A DNA stretch of 64,000 bases, taken from contig NZ_MKQR01000007.1 in the NCBI RefSeq assembly GCF_001940455.1, positions 449,928 through 513,927 on the forward strand, given 5' to 3'. Below the pieces are notes generated by a model, which saw only the letters and a program-made list of their open reading frames with translations, was not told the DNA's origin and made no database searches. Both the position numbers and the translations under genes were made by a program. Positions 26,069 to 37,944 of this stretch are shown piece after piece (the stretch's first letter is position 1; each line of letters starts with the position of its first letter). This DNA comes from Actinokineospora bangkokensis. Lineage in GTDB: Bacteria; Actinomycetota; Actinomycetes; Mycobacteriales; Pseudonocardiaceae.

Positions 26069-27549
26069 ACACTGTGGACCTGGCGCGGTGGCAGTTCGGC
26101 ATCACCACCGTCTATCACTTCCTGATGGTGCCGCTGACCATCGGCCTGGCGGTGCTGGTCGCGGGGATGCAGACCGCGTGGGTGCGCACCGGGGACGTGA
26201 AGTACCTGCGGATGACGAAGTTCTGGGGCAAGCTCATGCTGGTCAACTTCGCCATGGGCGTGGTGACCGGCATCGTGCAGGAGTTCCAGTTCGGGATGTC
26301 CTGGAGCGCCTACTCCCGGTTCGTCGGGGACGTGTTCGGCGCGCCGCTGGCGATGGAGGGCCTGGTCGCCTTCTTCGTCGAGTCCACCTTCCTCGGCCTG
26401 TGGATCTTCGGCTGGGACCGGCTGCCGAAGCGGGTGCACCTGGCCTGCGCGTGGGCGTTCAGCCTGGCGACGATCGCCTCGGCGTACTTCATCCTGGCGG
26501 CGAACTCGTGGATGCAGCACCCGGTGGGCGTGGAGCTGGTCGACGGCCGCCCCCGGCTCACCTCGATCGCGACGGTGCTGGGCAACAGCACGGCGCTGGC
26601 GACGGTCCCGCACACCATCGCGGGCGCCTTCGCCGTCGCCGGGTCCTTCCTGGTGGGCATCGCCGGGTGGCACCTGTGGCGCGAGCACCGCGCGAGCGGG
26701 TCCGAGGTGGGCGACCGGGCGGTGTGGCGCGCCTCGTTGCGCCTGGGCGGCTGGGTGGGGGTGGTCGCCTTCGCCGCGCTCGCGGTGACCGGTGACGTGC
26801 AGGGCAAGCTGATGTTCGAGCAGCAGCCGATGAAGATGGCCGCCGCCGAAGCACTGTGCCGCACGGAGGAACCCGCTGGCTTCTCCGTGTTCGCCGTCGG
26901 CGACGTGTCCGGGCCGGACTGCGAGTCGGTCAAGTCCATCACAGTGCCCGCGCTGCTGTCCTTCCTGGCGACCGGCAACGCCACCAGCGAGGTCAAGGGC
27001 GTGCAGGACCTGGTGGGGGAGTACCGGGCGCGCTACGGCACCAACTTCCCCGACGACCCCGCCCTGGGCGAGTTCGCGGGCAAGCCCATCGATTACGTGC
27101 CCGACCTGCCGGTCACCTACTGGGGCTTCCGGCTGATGATCGGTTTGGGTGCACTGGCTTTCCTCGGGTGCGCGGGCGCGCTGTGGGTGACCCGGCGAGG
27201 CCGGGTTCCCGACGGGCGGTGGTTCCCCGTGCTGGCCCTCGCCGCGATCGCCGCCCCGTTCCTGGCCAATGGCTTCGGCTGGGTCTTCACCGAGATGGGC
27301 CGCCAGCCCTTCATCGTCGCCCCCAACCCCAGCGGCGTGCCCGGGGTGTGGCTGCTGACCGCCCAGGGCGTCTCCGGTCTCGGCGCGAGCGAGGTGCTGA
27401 CCTCCCTGGTCGTGCTGACCGCCATCTACGGCGTGCTGGCCGCCGTGGAGTTCGCCCTCATCACCCGCTACGCCAGGGCCGGTGTCGGGGGCGTCATCGC
27501 CCCCGCGCGCGGCAGCGGCGATCCCGACGAGCTCGCCTTCGCGTACTGA
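26065..27549 (+). CDS. cydA: cytochrome bd ubiquinol oxidase subunit I
   Basis: A 494-residue membrane protein with about nine helices, the quinol-oxidising subunit of the high-affinity terminal oxidase. Heme ligands and key residues are visible: His18 (TVYHFLMVPLTIG), Glu98 and Glu106 (APLAMEGLVAFFVEST), His183 (VPHTIAGAF) and the Met of TEMGRQPF, where E. coli has GRQPW. The quinol loop is of the short type. ATG 26065 overlaps the USP stop by four bases. With CydB it keeps respiration going at very low O2. No cydDC assembly genes are nearby. Confidence 0.95.
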   Translation: MNTVDLARWQFGITTVYHFLMVPLTIGLAVLVAGMQTAWVRTGDVKYLRMTKFWGKLMLVNFAMGVVTGIVQEFQFGMSWSAYSRFVGDVFGAPLAMEGLVAFFVESTFLGLWIFGWDRLPKRVHLACAWAFSLATIASAYFILAANSWMQHPVGVELVDGRPRLTSIATVLGNSTALATVPHTIAGAFAVAGSFLVGIAGWHLWREHRASGSEVGDRAVWRASLRLGGWVGVVAFAALAVTGDVQGKLMFEQQPMKMAAAEALCRTEEPAGFSVFAVGDVSGPDCESVKSITVPALLSFLATGNATSEVKGVQDLVGEYRARYGTNFPDDPALGEFAGKPIDYVPDLPVTYWGFRLMIGLGALAFLGCAGALWVTRRGRVPDGRWFPVLALAAIAAPFLANGFGWVFTEMGRQPFIVAPNPSGVPGVWLLTAQGVSGLGASEVLTSLVVLTAIYGVLAAVEFALITRYARAGVGGVIAPARGSGDPDELAFAY

Positions 27550-27562
27550 CCAGGAGACCACG

Positions 27563-28570
27563 ATGGACCTGCCCACGCTCTGGTTCGCCATCATCGCCCT
27601 GCTGTGGCTGGGCTACCTCTTCCTCGAGGGTTTCGACTTCGGGGTCGGCATGCTGCTGCCGGTGCTGGCCCGCGACGAGGCCGAGCGCCGTGTCATGGTC
27701 AACACCATCGGCCCGGTCTGGGACGGCAACGAGGTGTGGCTGCTGGTGGCAGGCGGTGCCACCTTCGCCGCCTTCCCCGGCTGGTACGCCTCCCTGTTCA
27801 GCGCCGCCTACCTGCCGCTGCTGCTGTTCCTGGTCGCCCTCATCGGCCGCGGGGTGTCCTTCGAGTACCGCGGCAAGGTCGACTCGCACCGCTGGCGCCG
27901 CACCTGGGACGCGATCATCACCGGATGCTCGTGGGTGGCCGCGCTGGGTATCGGTCTGGTGCTGTCGTGGAACGTGTGGGGTCTGCCCCTCGACGCGGGT
28001 GGCGACCGGGCGGGCGGGCCGTTCGCGGCCGTCACCTGGCCCACGCTGCTGGGTGCTGTCGCCATCGCCGGGTACGCCGCTGTGCACGGCGCGGTCTACA
28101 CCGCGCTCAAGACCGAGGGTGAGCTCAGCGCCCGGGCCCGCGGCTTCGCCTTCCAGATCGCCCCGCTGGCCCTGACCCCGCTGGCGCTGCTGCTGGTGCT
28201 GGTGCAGCTGCGGTCGGGATCGGTGTGGACCTGGGTCCCGCTCGGGGTGGTCATCGCCGCCGTCCTGGCCGCTGCGGACCGGCTGCGCGCCGCGAGGGAG
28301 GGGCAGGCGTTCGCCGCGCTGGGGGTGGCCGTGGTGGGCGCGGTCGTCACGCTCTTCGGCGCGCTCTACCCCGATGTCCTGCCTTCCACCGTGGACCCCT
28401 CGTACTCGTTGACCGTGGCAGGCGCCGCGTCCAGTCACTACACGCTGGTGGTGATGAGCTGGGTCGCGCTGTTCGGCACACCGGCGGTCCTGGTCTACCA
28501 GGGGTGGACCTATTGGGTCTTCCGCAAGCGCATCGGCGTTCGCCACCTGCCTCCCGTGCACGTCCCCTGA
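27563..28570 (+). CDS. cydB: cytochrome bd ubiquinol oxidase subunit II
   Basis: A 335-residue membrane protein with eight to nine helices. The N-terminus LWFAIIALLWLGYLFLEGFDFGVGMLLP and GPVWDGNEVWLLVAGGATFAAFP are typical of CydB, as is SFEYRGK. ATG 27563 follows AGGAGA, 13 bp after the cydA stop. The frame is open a little further upstream, but that part overlaps cydA. Confidence 0.95.
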   Translation: MDLPTLWFAIIALLWLGYLFLEGFDFGVGMLLPVLARDEAERRVMVNTIGPVWDGNEVWLLVAGGATFAAFPGWYASLFSAAYLPLLLFLVALIGRGVSFEYRGKVDSHRWRRTWDAIITGCSWVAALGIGLVLSWNVWGLPLDAGGDRAGGPFAAVTWPTLLGAVAIAGYAAVHGAVYTALKTEGELSARARGFAFQIAPLALTPLALLLVLVQLRSGSVWTWVPLGVVIAAVLAAADRLRAAREGQAFAALGVAVVGAVVTLFGALYPDVLPSTVDPSYSLTVAGAASSHYTLVVMSWVALFGTPAVLVYQGWTYWVFRKRIGVRHLPPVHVP

Positions 28571-28580
28571 GGAGCGCCGC

Positions 28581-28988
28581 ATGAACCACGACACCCCATC
28601 CCCGGATGTCAACACCTACGTCGTCGGGCTCGACGACAGCGCGGGCGCCCTCGCCGCGCTCCGGTGGGCCATGGACGAGGCCGAGTTGCACCACGGCGCG
28701 GTGCGCGCTGTCACGGCGTGGGTCAGTGGACCGCCGCACCCGTGGACGGGCGCTGTCCGAGAGGCGTTGGCCGAGGCCTCGGCCGCGCACCCGGGGATCC
28801 CGCTGGAGCACACCCAGCGCACCGGCGACACCGCCCGCGCGCTCGCGCACGCCGCCGAAGGCGCCAGGCTGCTGGTCGTCGGCGGTGGGCGCACAGCCCA
28901 CGAGTGCGCTCACCGCGCGCCCTGCCCGGTCGTGGTCGTCCCCGCCGCCAGGCCCGGCCGCCACCACCTCCGCGGGAGGACGTCGTGA
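28581..28988 (+). CDS. short, degenerate universal stress protein
   Basis: A 135-residue USP. It opens YVVGLDDSAGALAALRWAMDEAE and ends CPVVVVPAA, but the ATP loop is collapsed: after LLVVGGG comes RTAHECAHRAPCP, lacking the G-9x-G-S/T part. It is about ten residues shorter than its neighbours because of that deletion. It probably does not bind ATP and may act as a dimer partner. ATG 28581 has GAGGAG upstream; the stop overlaps the next GTG. Confidence 0.8.
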   Translation: MNHDTPSPDVNTYVVGLDDSAGALAALRWAMDEAELHHGAVRAVTAWVSGPPHPWTGAVREALAEASAAHPGIPLEHTQRTGDTARALAHAAEGARLLVVGGGRTAHECAHRAPCPVVVVPAARPGRHHLRGRTS

Positions 28989-29905
28989 CGGTCCCCTCCC
29001 GCTCCGCCACCGCGTCGACCATGGGGACGGCGTTGCGGCGATCCCCCGTGCTCGCGGCCACCGACGGGTCGCGGAGCGCGTCCGCGGCGGTGGCGTGGGC
29101 GGCAGGCCAGGCGGCGCGCACCTGCACCGAACTGGTGGTCATCACCGCCTATTCGTGGCCGGTCGCCGGGTTCGACGAGTTGTCCGACGCAGGTCACGAA
29201 CTCAGGGCCAGGTTGCGTGCCGGTGCCGACGAGGTGCTGACCCGGGCCGCGGCGACCGCCCGCGCCGTCGAACCCGACCTCGCCGTCCGGTGCGAGGTCA
29301 CGTCCGGTGACCCGGTGTCGTGCCTGTCCTCCGCCGCCGAGCGCGCCTCGGTGGTCGTCCTCGGTTCCCGCGGTCTCGGGGGAGTCGCGGGCCTGCTGCT
29401 CGGCTCCACGGCGACCGCGGTGGTAGCCGGTGCCCGGTGCCCCGTCGTGGTTGTGCACGACGCCGCCCCGTCCATCGGCACGGTCGTGGCCGGGCTGGAC
29501 GGTGGACCCGCCGACCAGCGGGTGCTCGCCTTCGCCTTCGCCCACGCCGAGGCCACCGGTGGTGGTGTCACCGCGGTACGCGCCTGGCACGAGACACTGG
29601 CCGACGCCGCCCGCACCGCCGACCTCGGGGCGCTCGACACCGGTCCGGTGGCGCGCCGAGCCCGGTCGGCGACCGAGGACGCCGTGGCCCCGTGGCGCGA
29701 TCGCCACCCCGGGGTCCCGATCGACCTCGTCATCCGCCGGTCCCGGGCGGCCGCGCTGCTGCTCGACCACGCCGCCGCCGCAGCGCTGGTGGTCGTCGGC
29801 TCGCGGGGTCGGGGCACGGCCGCCGGGCTGCTGCTCGGATCGGTCAGCCAGGCGGTCGTGCGGCACGCCCGCTGCCCCGTCGCGGTGCTGCGGGGCACCC
29901 GGTGA
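28985..29905 (+). CDS. tandem universal stress protein
   Basis: A 306-residue protein with USP domains at about 18-155 and 160-303. Both ATP loops are canonical, GSRGLGGVAGLLLGS and GSRGRGTAAGLLLGS. The first domain has YSWPVAGFDEL where the 12282 and 50258 proteins have HPWPITGYP-like sequence. GTG 28985 overlaps the preceding USP stop; an in-frame ATG at 29023 is a less likely start. It is coupled to the nitroreductase that follows (GTGA). Confidence 0.9.
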   Translation: MTVPSRSATASTMGTALRRSPVLAATDGSRSASAAVAWAAGQAARTCTELVVITAYSWPVAGFDELSDAGHELRARLRAGADEVLTRAAATARAVEPDLAVRCEVTSGDPVSCLSSAAERASVVVLGSRGLGGVAGLLLGSTATAVVAGARCPVVVVHDAAPSIGTVVAGLDGGPADQRVLAFAFAHAEATGGGVTAVRAWHETLADAARTADLGALDTGPVARRARSATEDAVAPWRDRHPGVPIDLVIRRSRAAALLLDHAAAAALVVVGSRGRGTAAGLLLGSVSQAVVRHARCPVAVLRGTR

Positions 29906-30889
29906 ACCCCCTGGGAGCTACGGCCACCGAACGTCTCCTGCTGCGTGCGGTCAGTGCCGCGTCGCGCGCACCCTCGGTCTACAACACCCAACCGTGGCGG
30001 TTCCTGCTGGGGGACGACGGGGTCGACCTGTGGCTCGACCTGGACCGGGTCCTCCCCGTCATCGATCCCGACGCCCGGGAGGCCCGTCTGTCCTGCGGTG
30101 CCGCTCTGTACAACCTGTGTCTGGTCATCGCTGTCAGTTGCCGCGCCCCGCTGGTGGAACCGTTGCCCGACAGCGCCCACCCTGACCTGCTGGCCACGGT
30201 GCGGCTGGGCGGGGCGCACACTCCCAGCGCCGACGAACTCGCCCTCGAACGCGCGGTGGAGCGCAGGCAGACCAACCGCAGGCCCTTCCTGGACCGGCCC
30301 ATCCCCACCGCGGCGCGCTCGGCGCTGGTGCGCGCCGCGAACGACGAAGGCGCCTGGCTCGCCTTCCCACACGCCGCCGGGCAGGTCGCGGCACTGGTGC
30401 AACGCGCCGACCACATCCAGGGCCAGGACCCGGCCTACCTGGCCGAACTACGCGAGTGGACGCACCAGGACGGCAACCGCCGCGACGGCGTGCGTGCGCC
30501 CGCCCGGGCGCCCGCGGCAGGCATCGCGGTCCCGCGCGACTTCGCGCCACACCGTCGAGACCGCCGTAGCGACCCCTTCGAGACCGATCCGCAGCTGGCG
30601 GTGCTGGTCACCAGGACCGACACCGCGCGGTCCCAGCTGAACGCCGGGCGTGCGCTGCAGCGGGTCCTGCTCAGCGCCGAGGTCGCGGGCCTGGCTGTGT
30701 CCCCCCTGTCGCAGCCCGTCGAGGTGCCCGAGGTCCGCGCGGCGCTCGCCGAACTCGTCGGCGGTGCTCCGCAGCTGGTGCTTCGGCTCGGCTACGGCTA
30801 CCCCGGCGCCCCCACCCCGCGCAGACCGCTCTCGGCGGTCGCCGCACCGGCCGCCAGGCGGATCCACAACCCTCGGAGGAGCGAAACCG

Positions 30890-30900
<11 letters not shown>
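29902..30900 (+). CDS. Acg-family putative nitroreductase 3
   Basis: A 332-residue member with APSVYNTQPWRF, where Tyr replaces the usual His of the signature, and LSCGAALYNLCLV. The central motif is RRQTNRRPFLD rather than RRSDRR. These changes set it apart from the other five and suggest a different ligand. GTG 29902 overlaps the USP stop, and the last eleven bases overlap the CBS-BON gene, so it is fully embedded in the operon. Confidence 0.85.
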
Positions 30901-33288
<2,388 letters not shown>

Positions 33289-33304
33289 GCGCGCGGCGGT
33301 CGGA

Positions 33305-33946
33305 CTACTGCCCGGGGTCCTTGCGCAGCTGCGCCGCCAGCACGGCGGCCTGGGTGCGGCGCTGCATCTTCAGCTTGGCCAGCAGGTGGGAGACGTAGTT
33401 CTTGACCGTCTTCTCGGCCAGGAACATCCGCTCACCGATCTCGCGATTGGTCAGGCCCTCGCCGATCAGCTCGAAGACCGTGCGCTCCTGGTCGGTCAGC
33501 TCGGCCAGCGGGTCGACCTCCGAGCGCTCCCGGCGGATGCGGTCCAGCAGCGCGGTCGTCGTGCGCGGGTCCAGCAGCGACCCGCCCGCGCCGACCGTGC
33601 GCACCGCAGCCACCAGGTCCGACCCGAGCACCTGCTTGAGCACGAACCCCGATGCCCCGGCCATGATCGATTCGAACAGCGCCTCGTCGTCGGCGTAGGA
33701 GGTCAGCATCAAGCAACGCAGGCCCGGCATCCGCGACCGCAGCTCCCGGCACAGCTCCACCCCCGTGCCGTCGCCCAAGCGCACGTCCAACACCGCCACA
33801 TCCGGCTCCGCCGCAGGCACCCGCACCAAGGCCTCGGCGACCGAGGCAGCTTCCCCGACGATCTCGATGTCGGGTTCGTCGAGCAGGTCGGCCACCCCGC
33901 GCCGCACGATCTGGTGGTCGTCCACCAGGAAAACCCGGATGCTCAT
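33305..33946 (-). CDS. devR: DevR/DosR-like response regulator
   Basis: A 213-residue NarL/LuxR-type regulator. Phosphoacceptor Asp54 ([11 protein letters not shown]), Thr82 and Lys104 match DosR numbering exactly. The DNA-recognition helix [17 protein letters not shown] puts Lys179, Lys182 and Asn183 at the DosR DNA-contact positions. The target palindrome is therefore expected to be the same, which fits the boxes found across the window. ATG 33946 is behind AAGGGCAGG; upstream frame is non-coding. A perfect box lies 87 bp upstream, indicating autoregulation as in mycobacteria. Unlike M. tuberculosis, where devR-devS is one operon, the genes here converge. Confidence 0.95.
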   Translation of the reverse strand: MSIRVFLVDDHQIVRRGVADLLDEPDIEIVGEAASVAEALVRVPAAEPDVAVLDVRLGDGTGVELCRELRSRMPGLRCLMLTSYADDEALFESIMAGASGFVLKQVLGSDLVAAVRTVGAGGSLLDPRTTTALLDRIRRERSEVDPLAELTDQERTVFELIGEGLTNREIGERMFLAEKTVKNYVSHLLAKLKMQRRTQAAVLAAQLRKDPGQ

Positions 33947-34032
33947 CAGCCTGCCCTTCGTCGACCGCCAGCACGCACGAGAGTAGGGCGCGTGAGACCC
34001 GCCCGTCAGGCGGCGCAGGGTGGCCTTCGACA

Positions 34033-34046
34033 GGGACCAAAGTCCC
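34033..34046. promoter_or_regulatory. perfect DevR/DosR-type box upstream of devR
   Basis: GGGACcaaaGTCCC is a perfect palindrome and, with its A-rich spacer, the closest in the window to the M. tuberculosis consensus. It is 87 bp upstream of the devR start. Confidence 0.85.
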
Positions 34047-34180
34047 GGCTCGGTGCCGCGCGACGGGGAACCGGGCTGCTCCCGGGCCGTAGAGCGGGGC
34101 GTCCCCGGGCACAGCGGTCGGTACGCCGCGAGCAGCTGGCTGCGGTGGCACACCGGGAGTGCCCTTGGACGCCACTTCCC

Positions 34181-34194
34181 GGCCCGTTGGTCCC
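34181..34194. promoter_or_regulatory. secondary DevR/DosR-type box
   Basis: GGCCCgttgGTCCC matches 8 of 10 arm positions, 251 bp upstream of the USP start at 34445. It is too far for a typical activator site unless the transcript has a long leader. Confidence 0.35.
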
Positions 34195-34444
34195 CCGAGA
34201 CCAGGCCCGGTGCCACAGGCGGCACTGGACAACAGCGCGCACTCTCGACCTGGAACACCTTGAGGGGGCACCAGCGGAGGGCTGACTGCGCCCGCGCTCG
34301 CCGCAGTCGGGGCCTGTCGGCGGAGCGGCGTCCGGTCATCGACCACTGCCGAGCGGCCCGTGGCGCCGCGTCGGGCCTCGCCCTCCAATCCGACAGCCCG
34401 GTGGCCGTGGTGCACCCAGGGCACAGCGCACAGGAGGTCCACTG

Positions 34445-34891
34445 ATGAGCACCACCGGGTTCGTGGTGGTCGGGGTCGACGGCTCGGCCACCGCCCGCAC
34501 CGCCCTGATGTGGGCGACGGAGGAGGCCGCCCGTCGCCACCTGGCGGTGCGCGTGGTCACCGCCCACACCGCAGGCTCCCCGGAGCCTGTGGTGGCCACC
34601 GCCCAGGTCGCGGACGTCACGGGCAGCTACCCGGAGGTCCGGATCGAGCACCACCGCCTCGACGGGCCACCCGGGCGCACCCTGGTCGAGGCCGCCGAGG
34701 ACGCCGCGTTGCTGGTGGTGGGCAGCCGCGGCGCGACCGGGGTCCTGTCGACCCTGCTCGGCTCGGCGACCGCCTACTGCCTGCGGCACGCGCACTGCCC
34801 CGTGGTCGTGGTGCCTCCCGCCTCGACCACCCAACCGGTCGTTGCACAGGACACCGCGGTCCCGCCGTTGACCCCCGGACCCTTGCTGTAG
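34445..34891 (+). CDS. single-domain universal stress protein
   Basis: A 148-residue USP beginning [24 protein letters not shown], with ATP loop [24 protein letters not shown] and CPVVVVPPA. The last 20 residues are a Pro/Thr tail. The layout is nearly the same as the USP at 24403, including AYCLRHA/AHCLRHA after the loop, so these two are recent paralogues. ATG 34445 follows AGGAGG. Confidence 0.9.
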   Translation: MSTTGFVVVGVDGSATARTALMWATEEAARRHLAVRVVTAHTAGSPEPVVATAQVADVTGSYPEVRIEHHRLDGPPGRTLVEAAEDAALLVVGSRGATGVLSTLLGSATAYCLRHAHCPVVVVPPASTTQPVVAQDTAVPPLTPGPLL

Positions 34892-34935
34892 TCCCCGGAC
34901 CCGACCGCCTACCGCCCCTCGACCGAAGGTTCACC

Positions 34936-35160
34936 ATGCCTGCCCAACCGCCGACATCGCCTGACCGGATCAACGACGAACTGGAGTCCATCACCGGCGA
35001 ACTGTCCCGCCTGTTCGCCGGTCGGGTCGACCTGGACCACGTCCGCGCGGTCGTGCACGAGAGCTACCGGACCATCAGCTCGCAGGCCGCCGTCACGGCC
35101 CACGTCATCCCGCTCACCCGGCACGCCGCCCGCGCGCACCTGGAGTCCGAGGCCGGCTGA
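34936..35160 (+). CDS. small three-helix-bundle protein
   Basis: A 74-residue protein. INDELESITGELSRLFAG, LDHVRAVVHESYRTIS and VTAHVIPLTRHAARAHLE look like three helices, the pattern of the small actinobacterial three-helix-bundle dimerisation proteins (DUF3562-like). ATG 34936 follows GAAGG, 44 bp after the USP stop. The function is unknown; relatives are often found in stress regulons beside USP and CBS genes. Confidence 0.65.
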   Translation: MPAQPPTSPDRINDELESITGELSRLFAGRVDLDHVRAVVHESYRTISSQAAVTAHVIPLTRHAARAHLESEAG

Positions 35161-35181
35161 GCCGGAGGTGCAGCGCGCCTC

Positions 35182-35195
35182 GGGACCAAGGTCCC
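35182..35195. promoter_or_regulatory. perfect DevR/DosR-type box upstream of the large LuxR regulator
   Basis: GGGACcaagGTCCC is a perfect palindrome, 22 bp after the stop of the three-helix gene and 88 bp before the ATG at 35283. Confidence 0.8.
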
Positions 35196-35282
35196 TGCGG
35201 TGGTGGCCCGCCCGTACCTTCCACATCCCGCCCGGAGGCGACCAGGCTCTGCGGCTCACCACACCGCCGAGCCAGGGAGCTG

Positions 35283-37874
35283 ATGTTGTCCGGTCCACCG
35301 CCCGCCATCGCCTGCACCTCAACCACTGAATCGGGGAAAGCGCAGAAGGCAAGCGCCAGCTCGCGGCGACCGCTCGAGGACCGCCACCGCGACGAGGCGG
35401 CGCCCGATGTCGGCTGGCCCGCCCGCCCCCGCCTCCACCGGCTGTTCGACCAAGCCCTGCTCGCGCCGGGCTCCCCGGCGGTCGTGTTCGTGCACGGCGC
35501 CGCCGGATCGGGCAAGACCGCGGCCCTTGCCGCGTGGGCGGCTCGGGCACCGCGCGCGAATGCCGGTCCGGTGGTGCTGTGGGCCTCGGCGGGCGATGAC
35601 GGGGACGACCTGCTGGCCACCGCCCGCGCCGCGCTGGACGACGCGCGAGCCCGCTCGACCGGGGGAGGCGGGGTCCGCGCGGGTGCGCGCTCGCAAGTGG
35701 TCTTGGTGGTCGACCAGGTCGAGGGACTGCGCGACCCCACGGTGTCGCAGGAGGTGTCCACACTGCTCCGCTCGCTGCCCGCCGGGCTGCGCGTCGTCCT
35801 CAGCGGACGCGTACGACCGCCGCTGCACCTGGCGAGACTGCGCTTGGAGGGCCACCTGCGGGAGATCGACGACACCGAGTTGCGGTTCACCCGCGCCGAG
35901 GCGCGCGCCTTGCTGTCCGCCCACCGGGCACAACCGACTGAGGCGGAGTTGGACCGCCTGATGGAGTGGACCCGGGGATGGGCGGCCGGTCTGGTCTTCA
36001 CCGCCGCCCGGTCCACCGGGCCCGCCCACCTCACCGGTGCCCGTGCGCTGCGCGCCACCGGCCTGGACCATTACCTCGACGAGGAGGTCCTGGCGTACTG
36101 GTCCGCGCGCGAACGTCGACTGCTGGAGCTGACCAGCATCTGCGAGGTCGTCACGGCCGAACTGGCCACGGCGGTGACCGGGATGGCGGACGCCGCCGCC
36201 CTGCTCCACCGGATCCGCGCCGCCGACGCGCTCGTCGTCGAGACGGAGGACGGGTACCGGCTGCACCCGATTCTGCGCGACCACCTGCACAATGCGCTCA
36301 GCGCGACCAGCCCGGGAAACATCGCGGACCTCCACCGCGCCGCCGCGGCGCACCTGCTCGACCATGGGGCCGCGCTGCGCGCGGCAGAGCACGCGCTACA
36401 CGCCCGCGAAACCGCCCTCGCGACCGGGATCGTCACTGAAGAGGGTTTGCGCGAGGTGCTGCAGGGCGGCGGCCACCGCATGCTCACCGTCACCTCCGCG
36501 CTGCCCGAGGCAGCGCGGCGGACCAGGAGCGTCGGTGCCACCGCCGCGTTGGCCGCGCTCGACGACGGTGACGTCGTGGCCGCCGACAGGATCCTCGCCA
36601 CTCTGTCGCCCGGGGGCGACAGCGGGTCCGATGCCCTGCTCGGCCTCGTGTCCCTGTACCGCTCTCGGTTCGGAGGAGAGCCGGACAGGGTTTGGCCGCT
36701 CCCGGACGACCAGCAGACCGGTGCGCTGGGATTCGCGATTCGCTTGCACAGCGCGGTCGCCGAGCTCTGGGCCGGCAGGCCCGAGAGCGCCCGGCAGCGG
36801 TTGGATCACCTTGTCGAGTCGGGCCGCGATCGACCACCACCGTGGCTGACGGTGCAGGCGCACGCCCACCTCGGGGCCGCGGCCCTGCTCACGGGCAGCC
36901 CGACCGACGCGGCCGCGCACGCCGAACGCGCCACCTCCCTCGCGGCCGCCCACGGGTGGACGTCACGCTGGCCTGCGGCCCTCGCCGCGGTCGTCGCGGG
37001 CGCGGTGGCGTTCCTGCGGGGGAACACCGACCGCGCCGCTGCCCTTATCGCCCCGGCTGTTCCGGTCCTGGTCCGCCGGGCGGAGACGACCCTGTCCTGC
37101 ACCGCCCACTGGCTGGACGCCCTGGTCCGCTTCGACAGCGCGGCGCAGCCGCGCGCCGTCGCCGAGAGGGCGCACCGGTGGTGGGCCCGGCACCGCGGCA
37201 CGCCGATCAGCAGGCCCGTCGTCGCCATGGCCGCCCCGGGGCTGGTCCGGATCATGCTGCAGGTCGGCGAACCCGGCTGGGCGGCGGACCTGGTGCGCGA
37301 CACCGAGCCCATCCTGACCGGGTGGGCCGAGCACTCGGTGCTGCGCGCGCTGGTCCAGCTCCACCACGGGCGGGTGGCTCGCGCGCGTGGGTTGCTCGTC
37401 GCCGTGCTGGAGCAGACCTCCCACCCGGTGGTCCCCACGACCCTGGTCGACGCCTGGGTGCTGGAGGCGTTGTTGGCCGACCGCGCCGGGGACCGCGCAC
37501 GTGCCCACACCGCGTTGCTGGTGGCCCTGCGCCACGCCGCTCCGATGGCCGCCCCGCGACCCATCCTGGCCGCAGGACCGGCTGTGCGCGGTGTGCTCGT
37601 CCGCGGACTGGGCCGGTTCGGGGAGCATGAGGCGTTCGTGGAGGGGGTGCTCACCCGATTGGCCCCCCTGCCCGGTGCCGGTTCACCGCTGACCGGTCGG
37701 GAGCTGCAACTGCTGGCCCGCCTGCCCTCGATGGCCACCATCGCCGAGATCGCCGAGGCCGAGTTCGTGTCCACGAACACCGTCAAGACCCACTTGCGGG
37801 GCATCTACCGCAAGCTGGCTGTCCGGCACCGCCGGGACGCCGTGCTGGTCGCGCGCAGGCTGGGACTGCTCTGA
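35283..37874 (+). CDS. large ATP-binding LuxR-family regulator (LAL/MalT type)
   Basis: An 863-residue regulator. The N-terminal NTPase has Walker A HGAAGSGKTAAL near residue 72-82 and a Walker B-like VVLVVDQVEGL near 140. The middle, about 320-780, is an Ala-rich helical repeat region of TPR type, ended by the LuxR helix-turn-helix (about 800-863: LTGRELQLLARL, VSTNTVKTHLRGIYRKL). LAL proteins integrate a ligand with ATP hydrolysis before activating promoters. ATG 35283 follows AGGGAG. A perfect DosR-type box 88 bp upstream makes it a second-tier regulator of the dormancy response. Confidence 0.85.
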   Translation: MLSGPPPAIACTSTTESGKAQKASASSRRPLEDRHRDEAAPDVGWPARPRLHRLFDQALLAPGSPAVVFVHGAAGSGKTAALAAWAARAPRANAGPVVLWASAGDDGDDLLATARAALDDARARSTGGGGVRAGARSQVVLVVDQVEGLRDPTVSQEVSTLLRSLPAGLRVVLSGRVRPPLHLARLRLEGHLREIDDTELRFTRAEARALLSAHRAQPTEAELDRLMEWTRGWAAGLVFTAARSTGPAHLTGARALRATGLDHYLDEEVLAYWSARERRLLELTSICEVVTAELATAVTGMADAAALLHRIRAADALVVETEDGYRLHPILRDHLHNALSATSPGNIADLHRAAAAHLLDHGAALRAAEHALHARETALATGIVTEEGLREVLQGGGHRMLTVTSALPEAARRTRSVGATAALAALDDGDVVAADRILATLSPGGDSGSDALLGLVSLYRSRFGGEPDRVWPLPDDQQTGALGFAIRLHSAVAELWAGRPESARQRLDHLVESGRDRPPPWLTVQAHAHLGAAALLTGSPTDAAAHAERATSLAAAHGWTSRWPAALAAVVAGAVAFLRGNTDRAAALIAPAVPVLVRRAETTLSCTAHWLDALVRFDSAAQPRAVAERAHRWWARHRGTPISRPVVAMAAPGLVRIMLQVGEPGWAADLVRDTEPILTGWAEHSVLRALVQLHHGRVARARGLLVAVLEQTSHPVVPTTLVDAWVLEALLADRAGDRARAHTALLVALRHAAPMAAPRPILAAGPAVRGVLVRGLGRFGEHEAFVEGVLTRLAPLPGAGSPLTGRELQLLARLPSMATIAEIAEAEFVSTNTVKTHLRGIYRKLAVRHRRDAVLVARRLGLL

Positions 37875-37944
37875 AAGTCACCCCCGACGGGCGAGGCGGG
37901 AACTGCGCCCTGCCTGCACCGTGTCCGTGTCGAAGGGGGTACCA

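Larger units (their letters stand above)
33947..34444. other. divergent intergenic region between devR and a USP gene
   Basis: About 500 bp with no credible gene in either strand. It holds a perfect and a weak DosR-type box (34033-34046, 34181-34194), 148 bp apart, probably one for devR and one for the USP operon. Confidence 0.6.

Noticed and set aside
24979..27594. 870-codon minus-strand frame opposite the USP and cydA genes
   Set aside because: Antisense to conserved genes, low-complexity product.
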